A DNA stretch of 48,723 nucleotides. Source: Alcaligenaceae bacterium (GTDB taxonomy: Bacteria; Pseudomonadota; Gammaproteobacteria; Burkholderiales; Burkholderiaceae_B). Position numbers and translations under genes: made by a program. Numbering within the stretch: position 1 is the first letter of the stretch; every line of letters starts with the position of its first letter. A model generated the notes under the pieces. The model saw only the letters and a list, made by a program, of their open reading frames with translations. It was not told the origin of the DNA and did not search any database. The stretch lies in the NCBI GenBank assembly GCA_012727555.1, contig JAAYGT010000124.1, positions 1 to 48,723 of the forward strand. Reading direction: 5' to 3'. Shown here in pieces: positions 29,677-38,974 of this stretch.

Positions 29677-31002
29677 CTACCGCATTGGCAGCCCCGCACC
29701 TTTGAAGTTTGCCTTCTTCAGGAGCGAGTCGTACTGGTGAGACATCATGTAGGCCTGAGCCTGTGCCATGAAGTCCATGGTCACCACCACGATAATTAAC
29801 AACGAGGTACCGCCAAAGTAGAACGGTACGTTCCAGCGTGCCTGCATCAGTTCCGGCACCAGGCAAACTGCCGTGATGTAAATGGCACCGGCAAGGGTCA
29901 GTCGCATCAGGATCTTGTCGATGTAACGCGACGTTTGCTCGCCAGGACGGATTCCCGGGACGAATGCACCGCTCTTTTTCAGGTTATCTGCTGTTTCGCG
30001 GCTGTTGAAAACCAGAGCCGTATAGAAAAAGCAGAAGAAAATGATGAGTGCGGCATACAGCGTGATGTACAGCGGCTGACCGGGCGATAAGGCACCTGCC
30101 AGTTCACTGAGCCAGCTCATGCTGGGGTTGCTGGAAAACCAGCTGGTAATCGTTGCCGGCAGCAGAATGATCGACGACGCAAAGATCGGGGGGATGACAC
30201 CAGCCATGTTCAGCTTGAGCGGCAGATGCGAAGTTTGACCCCCGTAGATCTTGTTGCCCACCTGACGCTTGGCATAATTCACCGTGATCCGACGCTGGCC
30301 GCGTTCGACAAAAACCACGAAGTAGGTAACGGCAATGACCAGGACGATGACGAACAGCGCCGACAAAATCGACATACTGTCGGTTCTGACGAGATCGAGC
30401 ATACCTGCCAATGCACTGGGCAGACCCGCCACAATACCGGCGAAAATGAGAATGGAAATACCATTACCCATACCGCGCTCGGTGATCTGTTCGCCCAGCC
30501 ACATGATGAACATGGTACCGGTTACCAGCGTTACGATGGTTGTGAAGCGGAACAACATGCCCGGGTCGATGACCAACCCTGGTTGCGACTCAAGGGCCAC
30601 TGAAATACCCACCGCCTGGAACAATGCCAGAAGCACTGTGCCGTAACGTGTGTACTGCGTGATCTTGCGTCGCCCTGCCTCGCCTTCTTTCTTGATGGCC
30701 TCGAGGGTAGGCACCACGACAGCCATGAGCTGCATGATGATCGATGCCGAGATATACGGCATGATACCCAATGCGAACACCGAGAATCGTTCGAGCGCCC
30801 CGCCTGAAAACATGTTGAAGAGCCCCAGGATACCCCCGGAATTCTGCTGGAACATGCTGGACAGGGCATCAGGATTGATACCAGGCACGGGAATGTGCGT
30901 TCCGAGTCGATAAACCACCAGCGCGAGTACCAGGAAAACGACACGGCGCTTGAGATCGCCGTACCGATCACCTGCTTTACTCTGTGCCTGTGCTTTAGCC
31001 AC
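29677..31002 (-). CDS. secY: Preprotein translocase subunit SecY
   Basis: The channel subunit of the SecYEG translocon in the inner membrane. The 441 residues have ten hydrophobic helices. Landmarks are [32 protein letters not shown], the cytoplasmic loop [19 protein letters not shown], and the C-terminal loop region [27 protein letters not shown]. Encoded 13 bp after rplO inside the spc block, as is usual. Confidence 0.99.
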   Translation of the reverse strand: MAKAQAQSKAGDRYGDLKRRVVFLVLALVVYRLGTHIPVPGINPDALSSMFQQNSGGILGLFNMFSGGALERFSVFALGIMPYISASIIMQLMAVVVPTLEAIKKEGEAGRRKITQYTRYGTVLLALFQAVGISVALESQPGLVIDPGMLFRFTTIVTLVTGTMFIMWLGEQITERGMGNGISILIFAGIVAGLPSALAGMLDLVRTDSMSILSALFVIVLVIAVTYFVVFVERGQRRITVNYAKRQVGNKIYGGQTSHLPLKLNMAGVIPPIFASSIILLPATITSWFSSNPSMSWLSELAGALSPGQPLYITLYAALIIFFCFFYTALVFNSRETADNLKKSGAFVPGIRPGEQTSRYIDKILMRLTLAGAIYITAVCLVPELMQARWNVPFYFGGTSLLIIVVVTMDFMAQAQAYMMSHQYDSLLKKANFKGAGLPMR

Positions 31003-31015
31003 CGTTGCCCCTTAG

Positions 31016-31456
31016 TTAGACCAGTGAGCCGCCAGCGGCTTCAATGGCTGCACGCGCACCTGCGGTGGCGTTGATGCCTTTGAGCACGACTTTGCGCGAA
31101 AGTTCACCGGACTTGATGACTTTTGCATAGCGTACCTGCTGACCAACGATCCCGGCTTGCTTCAGCACCTGAACGTCGATTTCCTCGACGGGGAGCTTTT
31201 GCAGTTCGGACAAACGGACTTCTGCGTACAGATGCTGACCCAGAGGAGTGAAACCACGCTTGGGCAGACGGCGCTGCAAAGGCATTTGACCGCCCTCGAA
31301 ACCGACTTTGTGGAAACCACCCGTACGGGACTTCTGACCTTTGTGACCACGACCGGCTGTTTTACCAAGACCGGAACCGATACCGCGACCAACGCGGCGG
31401 GGGGCGTGTTTGGCGCCCTCGGCCGGCTTCAGCGTGTTGAGTTGAATTTCAGACAT
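31016..31456 (-). CDS. rplO: 50S ribosomal protein L15
   Basis: A 146-residue assembly protein. The basic Gly-rich N-terminal extension ([32 protein letters not shown]) is diagnostic. It lies 11 bp after rpmD and 13 bp before secY. Confidence 0.98.
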   Translation of the reverse strand: MSEIQLNTLKPAEGAKHAPRRVGRGIGSGLGKTAGRGHKGQKSRTGGFHKVGFEGGQMPLQRRLPKRGFTPLGQHLYAEVRLSELQKLPVEEIDVQVLKQAGIVGQQVRYAKVIKSGELSRKVVLKGINATAGARAAIEAAGGSLV

Positions 31457-31467
31457 CCTGATTCCTT

Positions 31468-31653
31468 TCAGGCTTCCGAGACCGTAACGAGATAATCGAC
31501 TTTACGGATCATCCCGCGGACCTCGGGGGTATCGACCAAAACGCGGCTGCTGTTCAAACGGCCCAGGCCCAAACCACGCACAGTGGCGCGATGTGAGGCT
31601 TTGGTACCGATGACGGAGCGCACGAGCGTAACCTTGATTTGCTTCTGTGTCAT
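31468..31653 (-). CDS. rpmD: 50S ribosomal protein L30
   Basis: A 61-residue protein, [39 protein letters not shown], the short bacterial form. It starts 3 bp after the rpsE stop, so it is probably translated by coupling. Confidence 0.97.
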   Translation of the reverse strand: MTQKQIKVTLVRSVIGTKASHRATVRGLGLGRLNSSRVLVDTPEVRGMIRKVDYLVTVSEA

Positions 31654-31656
31654 GAT

Positions 31657-32178
31657 TTACCCCAGAATCTCTTCGACTGTCTTGCCGCGCTTGGCAGCAA
31701 TTTCAGACGGTGTCGAGCAGGCGCTCAGACCATTCAGCGTAGCGCGAACCATGTTGTAGGGGTTACTGGAACCCAGGCTCTTGGCCACAACGTTACGAAC
31801 ACCCATTACTTCGAAGATAGCGCGCATCGGGCCGCCGGCAATAACACCGGTACCTTCAGCTGCAGGCGAAATAAGGACGGTCGAAGCGCCGTGTTTGCCA
31901 ACAACGGTGTGATGGAGTGTGCCGTTCTTGAGAGCAACCTTGACCAGACCGCGACGGGCCTGTTCCATTGCTTTCTGGACTGCAACCGGCACTTCACGGG
32001 CTTTACCTTTGCCCATGCCGATGCGGCCATCGCCGTCGCCAACAACAGTCAGCGCTGCGAAGCTCATGGTGCGACCACCCTTCACGACTTTGCTGACGCG
32101 GTTGACCGCGATCATTTTTTCACGCAGGCCGTCGTCGCGCTCTTGCTCGGCGGCGTGCTTGCCTTGTGCTTTAGCCAT
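31657..32178 (-). CDS. rpsE: 30S ribosomal protein S5
   Basis: A 173-residue fidelity protein with an N-terminal double-stranded RNA-binding-like domain ([46 protein letters not shown]) and a C-terminal domain ending [13 protein letters not shown]-like. The spectinomycin-site loop around VVKGGR is unaltered. It lies 15 bp after rplR. Confidence 0.98.
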   Translation of the reverse strand: MAKAQGKHAAEQERDDGLREKMIAVNRVSKVVKGGRTMSFAALTVVGDGDGRIGMGKGKAREVPVAVQKAMEQARRGLVKVALKNGTLHHTVVGKHGASTVLISPAAEGTGVIAGGPMRAIFEVMGVRNVVAKSLGSSNPYNMVRATLNGLSACSTPSEIAAKRGKTVEEILG

Positions 32179-32193
32179 TTGACAATTCCTTGC

Positions 32194-32559
32194 TTAGAAC
32201 TTCAGGCCGGCTTCACGCGCGGCGTCTGCCAGCGCCTTGACGCGGCCATGATAACGGAAGCCCGAACGATCAAAGGCAACCAGCTCGATACCGGCGGCTT
32301 TTGCTTTTTCGGCTACGCGCTTACCGACCAGGGTGGCAGCCGCCACGTTGCCACCATTGGTGTTCTGGCTGGCCAGTTCTTTGCGCACTTCGGGCTCGAG
32401 CGTGGAAGCGCTGACGAGCACACGATCGCCTTCCGGCGAAATGATGTTTGCGTAGATATGCAGGTTCGAACGGAAAACCGAGAGGCGGTGAACACGCAGT
32501 TCGGAGATTTTCCGGCGAGTTGCGACTGAACGACGCAAACGGGAGATTTTCTTGTCCAT
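32194..32559 (-). CDS. rplR: 50S ribosomal protein L18
   Basis: A 121-residue 5S rRNA-binding protein. It starts [18 protein letters not shown] and ends [13 protein letters not shown]. The basic N-terminus and the core [18 protein letters not shown] are typical. It lies 21 bp after rplF. Confidence 0.98.
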   Translation of the reverse strand: MDKKISRLRRSVATRRKISELRVHRLSVFRSNLHIYANIISPEGDRVLVSASTLEPEVRKELASQNTNGGNVAAATLVGKRVAEKAKAAGIELVAFDRSGFRYHGRVKALADAAREAGLKF

Positions 32560-32580
32560 AATTGGTCCTTGCCTGCGCGC

Positions 32581-33114
32581 TTATTTCTTCTTGGTTTCTT
32601 TGATGATGACGCGTTCATCCGAGTAACGCACACCCTTGCCTTTGTAGGGCTCGGGTTTGCGATAGGCGCGGATATCGGCAGCCACCTGACCAACCACCTG
32701 CTTGTCAGCACCCTTGATGACGATTTCCGTCTGTGTAGGGCACTCGACCTTGATGCCTTCAGGCATGGGGTGAATGATGTCGTGTGAAAAACCAAGCTGA
32801 AGCTTCAGATCGTTACCCTGAACCTGGGCGCGGAAACCCACGCCAACCAGATTCAGACGACGCTCGAAACCTTTGCTGACGCCCGTGACCATGTTGTTGA
32901 CCAGCGCACGCAGCGTACCGGACATAGCATGGGCCTGACGGGAATCGTTGGCAACTTCGAACGAGAGCTTGCCATCTTCCTGGCGGACGATGACGTCTCC
33001 GTTGAGTTCCTGGATCAGTGTGCCCAGAGGACCTTTGACGGAAATCTGGCCGGCACTGATCGTGGCTTCAACACCACCGGGAACAGCGACCGGATACTTA
33101 GCAATACGTGACAT
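32581..33114 (-). CDS. rplF: 50S ribosomal protein L6
   Basis: A 177-residue protein with two homologous domains near the factor-binding site. It starts [19 protein letters not shown], with the C-terminal signature [25 protein letters not shown]. It lies 12 bp after rpsH. Confidence 0.98.
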   Translation of the reverse strand: MSRIAKYPVAVPGGVEATISAGQISVKGPLGTLIQELNGDVIVRQEDGKLSFEVANDSRQAHAMSGTLRALVNNMVTGVSKGFERRLNLVGVGFRAQVQGNDLKLQLGFSHDIIHPMPEGIKVECPTQTEIVIKGADKQVVGQVAADIRAYRKPEPYKGKGVRYSDERVIIKETKKK

Positions 33115-33126
33115 ATGATGTTCTCC

Positions 33127-33522
33127 TTAGGCCACGTAGCACAGCACTTCGCCACCCACGCCATTGGCACGGGCTTTGCGATCAGTCATGACACCGCGCG
33201 GTGTGGAGACAATGGCCACGCCCAGACCGTTCATGACCTGAGGAATGGTTTTGCTGCTCTTGTAGATACGCAGCCCGGGACGGGATACGCGATCGATGCG
33301 CTCGATGACCGGACGACCGGCGTAGTACTTCAATGTGATTTCCAGGACGGGCTTGGCCTTTTCGCCAGCGACCTGGAAGTCGTCGATATAGCCTTCATCT
33401 TTCAGCACGGCAGCAATGGCTACCTTCAGCTTCGAGGAGGGCATGCTGACCGACGCTTTGTTGACTTGTTGTGCGTTGCGCACACGGGTCAACATGTCGG
33501 CGATGGGATCGCTCATGCTCAT
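33127..33522 (-). CDS. rpsH: 30S ribosomal protein S8
   Basis: A 131-residue 16S rRNA-binding protein. Motifs: [18 protein letters not shown], and the RNA-binding C-terminus [41 protein letters not shown]. In E. coli S8 represses spc-operon translation near the L5 start. I cannot confirm such a site here. It lies 11 bp after rpsN. Confidence 0.98.
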   Translation of the reverse strand: MSMSDPIADMLTRVRNAQQVNKASVSMPSSKLKVAIAAVLKDEGYIDDFQVAGEKAKPVLEITLKYYAGRPVIERIDRVSRPGLRIYKSSKTIPQVMNGLGVAIVSTPRGVMTDRKARANGVGGEVLCYVA

Positions 33523-33533
33523 GTTTAATTCTC

Positions 33534-33839
33534 CTACCAGCTGGCTTTGGTCATACCCGGAACCTCACCGCGCATCGCCATTTCGCGAAGCTTGTGACGT
33601 GTGAGACCGAATTTGCTGAAAACACCGCGCGGACGACCGGTGACAACGCAACGATTGCGCTGACGGGTCGGGTTGGCATTGCGCGGCAGTTGCTGCAGTT
33701 TCAGGCGAGCTTCATAACGCTCTTCATCGGACTTGGATTGGTCATCGATGATGGCTTTGAGTGCTGCACGCTTGGCTGCAAATTTTTCTGCCAGCTTGGC
33801 GCGTTTGATATCGCGATTGATGAGTGAAAGTTTTGCCAC
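33534..33839 (-). CDS. rpsN: 30S ribosomal protein S14 (zinc-free form)
   Basis: A 101-residue S14 of the long C-minus type. The C-terminal RNA-binding region [41 protein letters not shown] has a single Cys and lacks the two CxxC pairs of the zinc form. It lies 11 bp after rplE. Confidence 0.98.
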   Translation of the reverse strand: MAKLSLINRDIKRAKLAEKFAAKRAALKAIIDDQSKSDEERYEARLKLQQLPRNANPTRQRNRCVVTGRPRGVFSKFGLTRHKLREMAMRGEVPGMTKASW

Positions 33840-33850
33840 GTCATCGCCCC

Positions 33851-34390
33851 TTAGTTGCGGAACGGGAAGCTGAAGGCATTGAGCAGCGCCTTGGCTTCGT
33901 CGTCGTTCTTGGCTGTGGTGGTGATACTGATGTTCATGCCACGGACAGCGTCGATTTTGTCGTATTCGATTTCGGGGAAGATGATCTGTTCCTTCACACC
34001 GATGTTGTAGTTGCCGCGACCGTCGAATGCACGACCCGACACACCACGGAAGTCGCGAACGCGCGGCAGCGCGACAGCGATCAGGCGATCAAGGAATTCG
34101 TACATGCGTTGACCACGCAACGTGACCATGCAACCAATGGGGTAGTTCTCACGGATTTTGAAGCCCGCGATCGCTTTGCGTGTCTTGGTGATGACAGGCT
34201 TCTGGCCAGCGATCTTGGTCAGGTCATTGACCGCATTTTCAATGACTTTTTTGTCGGCCACGGCTTCCGAAACACCCATGTTCAGGGTGATCTTGGTGAT
34301 GCGGGGCACTTCCATGATGCTTTTGTAGCCAAATTTGGCCTGGAGGTCGGCAACGACCTTTTCCTGGTAAAACTGTTGTAAACGAGCCAT
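33851..34390 (-). CDS. rplE: 50S ribosomal protein L5
   Basis: A 179-residue 5S rRNA-binding protein that forms an intersubunit bridge. It starts [24 protein letters not shown], with the core [25 protein letters not shown] and the C-terminal [40 protein letters not shown]. It lies 12 bp after rplX. Confidence 0.98.
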   Translation of the reverse strand: MARLQQFYQEKVVADLQAKFGYKSIMEVPRITKITLNMGVSEAVADKKVIENAVNDLTKIAGQKPVITKTRKAIAGFKIRENYPIGCMVTLRGQRMYEFLDRLIAVALPRVRDFRGVSGRAFDGRGNYNIGVKEQIIFPEIEYDKIDAVRGMNISITTTAKNDDEAKALLNAFSFPFRN

Positions 34391-34402
34391 GTTCTACGCC
34401 CC

Positions 34403-34723
34403 TTATGCCTTGGCGCCAACGACTGCGCCGCTGGAACGGAATACACGGACCTTGTTGCCATCAACCTCTTTTACACCCACGCGATCGGCTTTGCCGGTTT
34501 CGGGGTTATAGATGGCCACATTGGAAATGTGGATTGGCATGGTCTTGTCGATGATGCCGCCTTGCGTGCCTGCCATGGGATTGGCCTTGACATGTTTTTT
34601 GACGACGTTGATGCCCTCGACCAGAACGTGGTCGGCGTCGACGCGCTTGAGCACGGTTCCACGGCGTTTTTTATCGCGGCCGGTAAGAACGATGACTTCG
34701 TCGCCTTTACGGATTTTTTCCAT
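34403..34723 (-). CDS. rplX: 50S ribosomal protein L24
   Basis: A 106-residue assembly initiator with the KOW motif near the N-terminus ([25 protein letters not shown]), followed by [23 protein letters not shown]. It lies 11 bp after rplN. Confidence 0.98.
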   Translation of the reverse strand: MEKIRKGDEVIVLTGRDKKRRGTVLKRVDADHVLVEGINVVKKHVKANPMAGTQGGIIDKTMPIHISNVAIYNPETGKADRVGVKEVDGNKVRVFRSSGAVVGAKA

Positions 34724-34734
34724 TTGAATGCTCC

Positions 34735-35103
34735 TTACAGCACTTCCGGAGCCAGAGACACGATCTTCATGAACTTTTCTGTACGCAATTCACGCGTTAC
34801 AGGTCCGAAGATACGGGTGCCGATGGGTTCCAGTTTAGCGTTGAGCAATACGGCGGCATTGCCACCGAATTTGATCAGCGAACCGTCTTTGCGACGAACG
34901 CCCTTAGCGGTACGAACCACTACTGCGTTGTAGATTTCGCCCTTTTTGACGCGCCCGCGGGGAGCCGCATCTTTGACACTGACTTTGATGATGTCACCGA
35001 TGGCGGCATAACGGCGCTTCGAGCCGCCCAACACCTTGATACACATAACGGAACGTGCACCTGTGTTGTCGGCCACGTCCAGCGTGGTCTGCATTTGGAT
35101 CAT
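34735..35103 (-). CDS. rplN: 50S ribosomal protein L14
   Basis: A 122-residue protein that bridges to the 30S subunit. It starts [44 protein letters not shown]. It is the first gene of the block that continues to rplQ. In the usual S10-spc order rpsQ (S17) would directly precede it. Here rpsQ is 5.7 kb away, and rplN has its own promoter and a structured leader of about 190 nt. Confidence 0.99.
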   Translation of the reverse strand: MIQMQTTLDVADNTGARSVMCIKVLGGSKRRYAAIGDIIKVSVKDAAPRGRVKKGEIYNAVVVRTAKGVRRKDGSLIKFGGNAAVLLNAKLEPIGTRIFGPVTRELRTEKFMKIVSLAPEVL

Positions 35104-35133
35104 GATTTTTCCTGTTCCAACTTAGCCGCGTTT

Positions 35134-35280
35134 GCCAGGCCAACCATTTGACCTGGCCACACAACCAGTTTTGGTCCCGTCAGGCAGGTTTACACCGTAC
35201 CCTGGGTTGAAATCTTGCTGTTAAACGTGTGTTTCCACATTGTTGCCATTCAAACGCGCCTTGTTTTTGCATTCAAGGCG
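35134..35280 (-). promoter_or_regulatory. Structured 5' leader of rplN
   Basis: Two strong inverted repeats occupy the transcript between the spc promoter and rplN. They are CGCCTTG/CAAGGCG (35257-35263 and 35274-35280, 10-nt loop) and GCCAGG/CCTGGC (35134-35139 and 35152-35157, 12-nt loop) about 30 nt before the start codon. The proximal hairpin could modulate ribosome access or bind a ribosomal protein. This is inference from base pairing only. Confidence 0.4.
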
Positions 35281-35302
35281 TTACAGAATAGGCAAGTTTT
35301 CT

Positions 35303-35331
35303 ACTATACCCTGAATAAGCCTTTATAGCAA
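35303..35331 (-). promoter_or_regulatory. Sigma-70 promoter of the rplN-rplQ block
   Basis: On the minus strand TTGCTA (35331-35326) and TATAGT (35308-35303) are spaced by 17 bp in an AT-rich patch just after the stop of the LapD-like gene. Transcription would start near 35296 and give a leader of about 190 nt before rplN. Confidence 0.65.
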
Positions 35332-35349
35332 CTACTTTATTTCCTGTTT

Positions 35350-37293
35350 CTATGCAAGTGCCGGCTGGGCGCCGTATTCCTGCAACAACTGTCTGACCGA
35401 TGCATCGGGAACATCGTCGGCAAAAACCTTGATACCCATACCAATGGCCACTTCGGTCATGGCCACCATCAGCTGCTGTCCGCCCGGGCTCGCCAGCATG
35501 TTCACGACCAGATCACCGCCTATTTTAATGTAGGCCAGCGGCACCCTGTGTATGGACATAAGCGCATGGGGGTCCTCCGTGAAACGCCGAAGACCGAGTC
35601 TGACGCCTTTCTGTTCTGCCACACTGGCCAACTGCTGTACCTCAGCCGCAAGGCTGCTGAGTGCGTGCGCATCAATTTCGAGAATAAGGCGGCGTGCCAG
35701 ATCCATGTCTTTCAAGCGTTCGTCAAGAAGAGCAGGAAAACCATCCTCAAGCAACGACGCCATTGACAATTTGATGACCAGATCGCCACGAGCATTGCTT
35801 TTCAGCCAGGCCAGGCCAAGATCGACCGCCCGGATATCGCAGGCGCCGGAAAGCCCGAGACGGGCAGCAGGCGGCATGAACAGATACCCCGTGAGAGGCT
35901 CCTCGTGGGGCACGGCGGCAGGAATGCACAATCCGGCCTCAAAACGCTCTCCTGCAGGTTCACCCTCGTAGTCAATGGTTGTGATGCGCAAAAAAAACTC
36001 TTTTTTATCAAGAGCGCGATTGATACGCTTGAACCAGTTCGAAGCACCACCCGCATTCAGACGGTCTGTGCGGCCGGGGCCATGAACAATGTATTCAACG
36101 TGCCCGTGACCGGCATTCTCGGCGCGCATCAGGGCCTGATCAAGGCGAGACAAGACACTGGTCACACTGTCATCGGGCAGATAATTGGTCAGTGCCACTG
36201 CCCAGCGACTGGGCTGCTGGGCCGGCGTATCGGCGCGACGTGCATTCAGTACACGGCAAATAGCCTGTGCCAGACGTGTTGCCTGGGTACCGTGCGCACC
36301 GGGCATCAGGCAGATGAAATCGGAACCGTTCAGGCGTCCAAGTTGGGTATCGTCCTCGGCGGTGTTGTCGATAGCGCCCTTGACAGCATCAAGCACTGAA
36401 CGCAACCATTGGTCGACCTCGGCGCGGGGAAGGTAACGGTTCAGTTCGGCAAGATCACGTTGGCGAAAGATCATCACATGCCCTTCCCTCTGGCTGGAGT
36501 CAAGGTGCGGTGCGAGTGATGCACGCAATTCATTCACAATATAGCGTCGCGATGCCAGGCCTGTGACGGAATCACGGTTCAACTCAAGTTGCAGTGACTC
36601 AATACGATCCGTCTGCTCCTGGCTGGTGGCCCGTACCTGTTCACGCGCCTCACGCACGGCCAGGCCTACATCGGCCAGTTCACGGATCCTGTGACGTACA
36701 GGCATGGAAGAGTGTCCGTCAACGATGGTTTCCACCTGGCTGGTGATTTCTTCGGCAAAGGCCCGTTTGAGCCAACGCACAAGAAAAAGTGCAAAAGCAG
36801 CCCAGGCCACACCCGCAGCCAACACCCACAGCAGCACACGGAATGTATTCTGATAAAGGGTTCGATAGGCCCGGGTATCATTGGCTGTTACCGTAAGCGT
36901 CAGCGGACCCGAACCATTACTTTGAATCGTCCTGGTTGCCTCCGGTGTATCCAGTTGAAGGATGGCACGAAACCAGGCCGGCGCCGAGCCATTGCCGGTT
37001 GCGGGTTTTGCAAGAACGATGTCGGGCGTACCATCGGGAAAAGCCAGGACAATACGGGCAAACTGGCCCGTACCAAACACAGACTCGATCAGTACGCGCA
37101 GATGCTGGAGACGCTGTTCCGGACGATCAGCGTGAACAGCACGCTCGATGGCGAACGCGGCAACATCGCTGCTGGTGCGCATTTGCTGGTTCAGGTAGGC
37201 CCGGGTGCTGTTCGCACTGACGAGTACGGTACCCACCAGCACACACACCATAACGAGTGTGACACTGACCAGCAGACGTTTCAGTAAAGACAT
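35350..37293 (-). CDS. LapD-like membrane protein with degenerate GGDEF and EAL domains
   Basis: An inner-membrane protein of 647 residues. Helix 1 (about 6-27), a periplasmic domain (about 30-148), helix 2 (about 151-175), a HAMP/coiled-coil stretch (about 176-240), GGDEF-like (about 245-400) and EAL-like (about 410-640). The N-terminus (MSLLKRLLVSVTLVMV...) and the PAWFRAILQL segment match the LapD/MoxY input domain. The GGDEF motif has become NGSDF (322-326). In the EAL domain ExLxR is EAGLC (452-456), DDFG is RRFT (569-572) and KIDG is KIGG (590-593), so enzyme activity is excluded and canonical c-di-GMP binding is doubtful. The frame extends to 37554, but ATG 37293 gives the family start. 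No lapG is adjacent. Confidence 0.88.
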   Translation of the reverse strand: MSLLKRLLVSVTLVMVCVLVGTVLVSANSTRAYLNQQMRTSSDVAAFAIERAVHADRPEQRLQHLRVLIESVFGTGQFARIVLAFPDGTPDIVLAKPATGNGSAPAWFRAILQLDTPEATRTIQSNGSGPLTLTVTANDTRAYRTLYQNTFRVLLWVLAAGVAWAAFALFLVRWLKRAFAEEITSQVETIVDGHSSMPVRHRIRELADVGLAVREAREQVRATSQEQTDRIESLQLELNRDSVTGLASRRYIVNELRASLAPHLDSSQREGHVMIFRQRDLAELNRYLPRAEVDQWLRSVLDAVKGAIDNTAEDDTQLGRLNGSDFICLMPGAHGTQATRLAQAICRVLNARRADTPAQQPSRWAVALTNYLPDDSVTSVLSRLDQALMRAENAGHGHVEYIVHGPGRTDRLNAGGASNWFKRINRALDKKEFFLRITTIDYEGEPAGERFEAGLCIPAAVPHEEPLTGYLFMPPAARLGLSGACDIRAVDLGLAWLKSNARGDLVIKLSMASLLEDGFPALLDERLKDMDLARRLILEIDAHALSSLAAEVQQLASVAEQKGVRLGLRRFTEDPHALMSIHRVPLAYIKIGGDLVVNMLASPGGQQLMVAMTEVAIGMGIKVFADDVPDASVRQLLQEYGAQPALA

Positions 37294-37337
37294 GCGTGCG
37301 TTCCCCGAACGTATTTCGTGTGCGTGCATTTTACCCA

Positions 37338-37352
37338 ATGCATTGCATGCAT
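37338..37352. promoter_or_regulatory. Paired ATGCAT palindromes between divergent genes
   Basis: Two ATGCAT hexamers (37338-37343 and 37347-37352) lie in the 147-bp divergent region between the LapD-like gene (start 37293) and the aldehyde dehydrogenase gene (start 37441). A further TGCAT is at 37325-37329. This could be a regulator site shared by both genes, but the signal is short. Confidence 0.25.
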
Positions 37353-37440
37353 AAGGGTGGCCACGAACTGACAAACCCGCATATTGACCGGTATGATCAA
37401 CGTTTATCGTTGCGTTAACTGGAAAAGGACAGAAATCACC

Positions 37441-38868
37441 ATGTATCAGAACCTGGCGCTGTACATCGATGGAGAATTCATCAGCGGCGACGGCCGTAAA
37501 ACCGAGCCGGTCACTAACCCGGCCACACTTGAAGTGCTGGGTCATCTTCCGCACGCCACCACAGCCGACCTTGATCGTGCGCTGAACTCAGCCGCCCGTG
37601 CCTTTGAAACATGGCGCCACAGCTCCCCCATGGTGCGCTCGGAAATTCTTCGCAAGGTAGGCCAGCTTTCGCGGGATCGCGCACAGGAAATCGGTCGAAA
37701 CATGACACTCGACCAGGGTAAACCACTGGCCGAAGCCGTAGGTGAAATTGTTTCTTGCGCCGACCATGCCGACTGGCATGCAGAAGAGTGCCGCCGTATT
37801 TATGGCCGTGTCATTCTGCCCCGCAGCCCTGAAGTGCGCCAGATGGTGTTGCGCGAACCTGTCGGTGTATGCGCTGCCTTTACCCCTTGGAACTTTCCCT
37901 ATAACCAGGCTATACGCAAGGTCTGCGCGGCTATCGGTGCCGGGTGCACAATCATCCTGAAGGGCCCCGAGGACACCCCCAGTGCCGTCATGGCCATTGC
38001 ACAAATGTTTCACGATGCCGGCCTGCCGCCCGGTGTGCTGAACATCGTCTGGGGCGTACCCTCTGAAGTGTCAGATCATCTGGTACGTTCGCCCATCGTG
38101 CGCAAAGTATCCTTCACGGGTTCAGTTCCGGTCGGCAAGCACTTGGCGGCGCTGGCCGGTGCGCACATGAAACGTGTCACCATGGAACTCGGCGGACACT
38201 CGCCCGTGCTGGTCTTCGACGACGCCGACGTACCGCGTGCTGCCAAAATGCTGGCCAAATTCAAACTGCGCAATGCCGGCCAGGTCTGCGTCTCACCCAC
38301 ACGCTTTTATGTCCACGACAAAGTCTATGACAAATTCATGAGTGATTTCACCGACACACTGAAATCGGTCGTTGTCGGTAATGGCCTGGAACCTGAAACC
38401 CAAATGGGCCCGCTTGCGCATGCCCGCCGTGTACCCGTCATGGAACAGTTTGTGCAGAACGCCATCGAACTGGGCGGCAAGGTGGTGCTGGGCGGCGAAC
38501 GCCTGGAAGGGGTGGGCCATTTCTTCAAACCCACGGTAGTGACCGACCTTCCGGAACATGCCATGCTCATGACCGAAGAACCGTTTGGGCCGATTGCTCC
38601 GATTGCACGCTTTTCTGACACCGATGATGTCATTCGCCGGGCGAACTCCTTACCTTTCGGGCTGTCATCGTATGTATTCACGAACTCGCTTCAAACGGCG
38701 ACTAAGGTCAGCAATGCCCTTGAAGCCGGCATGGTGAACATCAATCACTTTGGCAGCGCATTGCCTGAAACCCCCTTTGGCGGGATCAAAGACAGCGGTA
38801 TCGGCAGCGAGGGGGGTCTGGAAACATTCGATGGGTATCTGGTCACCAAATTTGTCACTCACGTCTGA
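37441..38868 (+). CDS. NAD(P)-dependent aldehyde dehydrogenase, succinate-semialdehyde dehydrogenase-like
   Basis: A cytoplasmic ALDH-superfamily enzyme of 475 residues that oxidises an aldehyde to the acid. Cofactor and catalytic elements are [10 protein letters not shown] (about 146-155), the Rossmann motif [12 protein letters not shown], the general base Glu249 in MELGGHSP, and the nucleophile Cys283 in [12 protein letters not shown], with the standard Glu-Cys spacing of 34. The C-terminal [10 protein letters not shown] is normal. Closest groups are GabD-like semialdehyde dehydrogenases, but the substrate is not certain. The frame opens upstream at 37384. I chose ATG 37441, which follows AAGGA at 37423-37427 and gives [14 protein letters not shown]. 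It is divergent from the LapD-like gene and lies between rpsQ and rplN. Confidence 0.92.
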   Translation: MYQNLALYIDGEFISGDGRKTEPVTNPATLEVLGHLPHATTADLDRALNSAARAFETWRHSSPMVRSEILRKVGQLSRDRAQEIGRNMTLDQGKPLAEAVGEIVSCADHADWHAEECRRIYGRVILPRSPEVRQMVLREPVGVCAAFTPWNFPYNQAIRKVCAAIGAGCTIILKGPEDTPSAVMAIAQMFHDAGLPPGVLNIVWGVPSEVSDHLVRSPIVRKVSFTGSVPVGKHLAALAGAHMKRVTMELGGHSPVLVFDDADVPRAAKMLAKFKLRNAGQVCVSPTRFYVHDKVYDKFMSDFTDTLKSVVVGNGLEPETQMGPLAHARRVPVMEQFVQNAIELGGKVVLGGERLEGVGHFFKPTVVTDLPEHAMLMTEEPFGPIAPIARFSDTDDVIRRANSLPFGLSSYVFTNSLQTATKVSNALEAGMVNINHFGSALPETPFGGIKDSGIGSEGGLETFDGYLVTKFVTHV

Positions 38869-38916
38869 CCAGACACGCGCCGGTCCGACGATTCGTTCAC
38901 CTGCATGTTCATTCAC

Positions 38917-38937
38917 TTAAAACGCGCAGTGTTTTAA
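38917..38937. promoter_or_regulatory. TTAAAAC-N7-GTTTTAA inverted repeat upstream of the fadD-like gene
   Basis: A perfect 7-bp inverted repeat with a 7-bp spacer lies 38 bp before the start of the acyl-CoA ligase gene. No T-run follows, so a terminator for the preceding gene is unlikely. The AAAAC/GTTTT half-sites recall TetR-family fatty-acid regulators such as PsrA, whose sites pair GAAAC with GTTTC, but the spacing differs. This is a candidate operator only. Confidence 0.4.
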
Positions 38938-38974
38938 TCGGGCGGACCACATCGTTCCCTGCACTCTGCCCCCC

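Noticed and set aside
37294-37554. Upstream extension of the LapD-like frame
   Set aside because: It would run into the aldehyde dehydrogenase coding region on the other strand, and the LapD-type start MSLLKRLL is at 37293.
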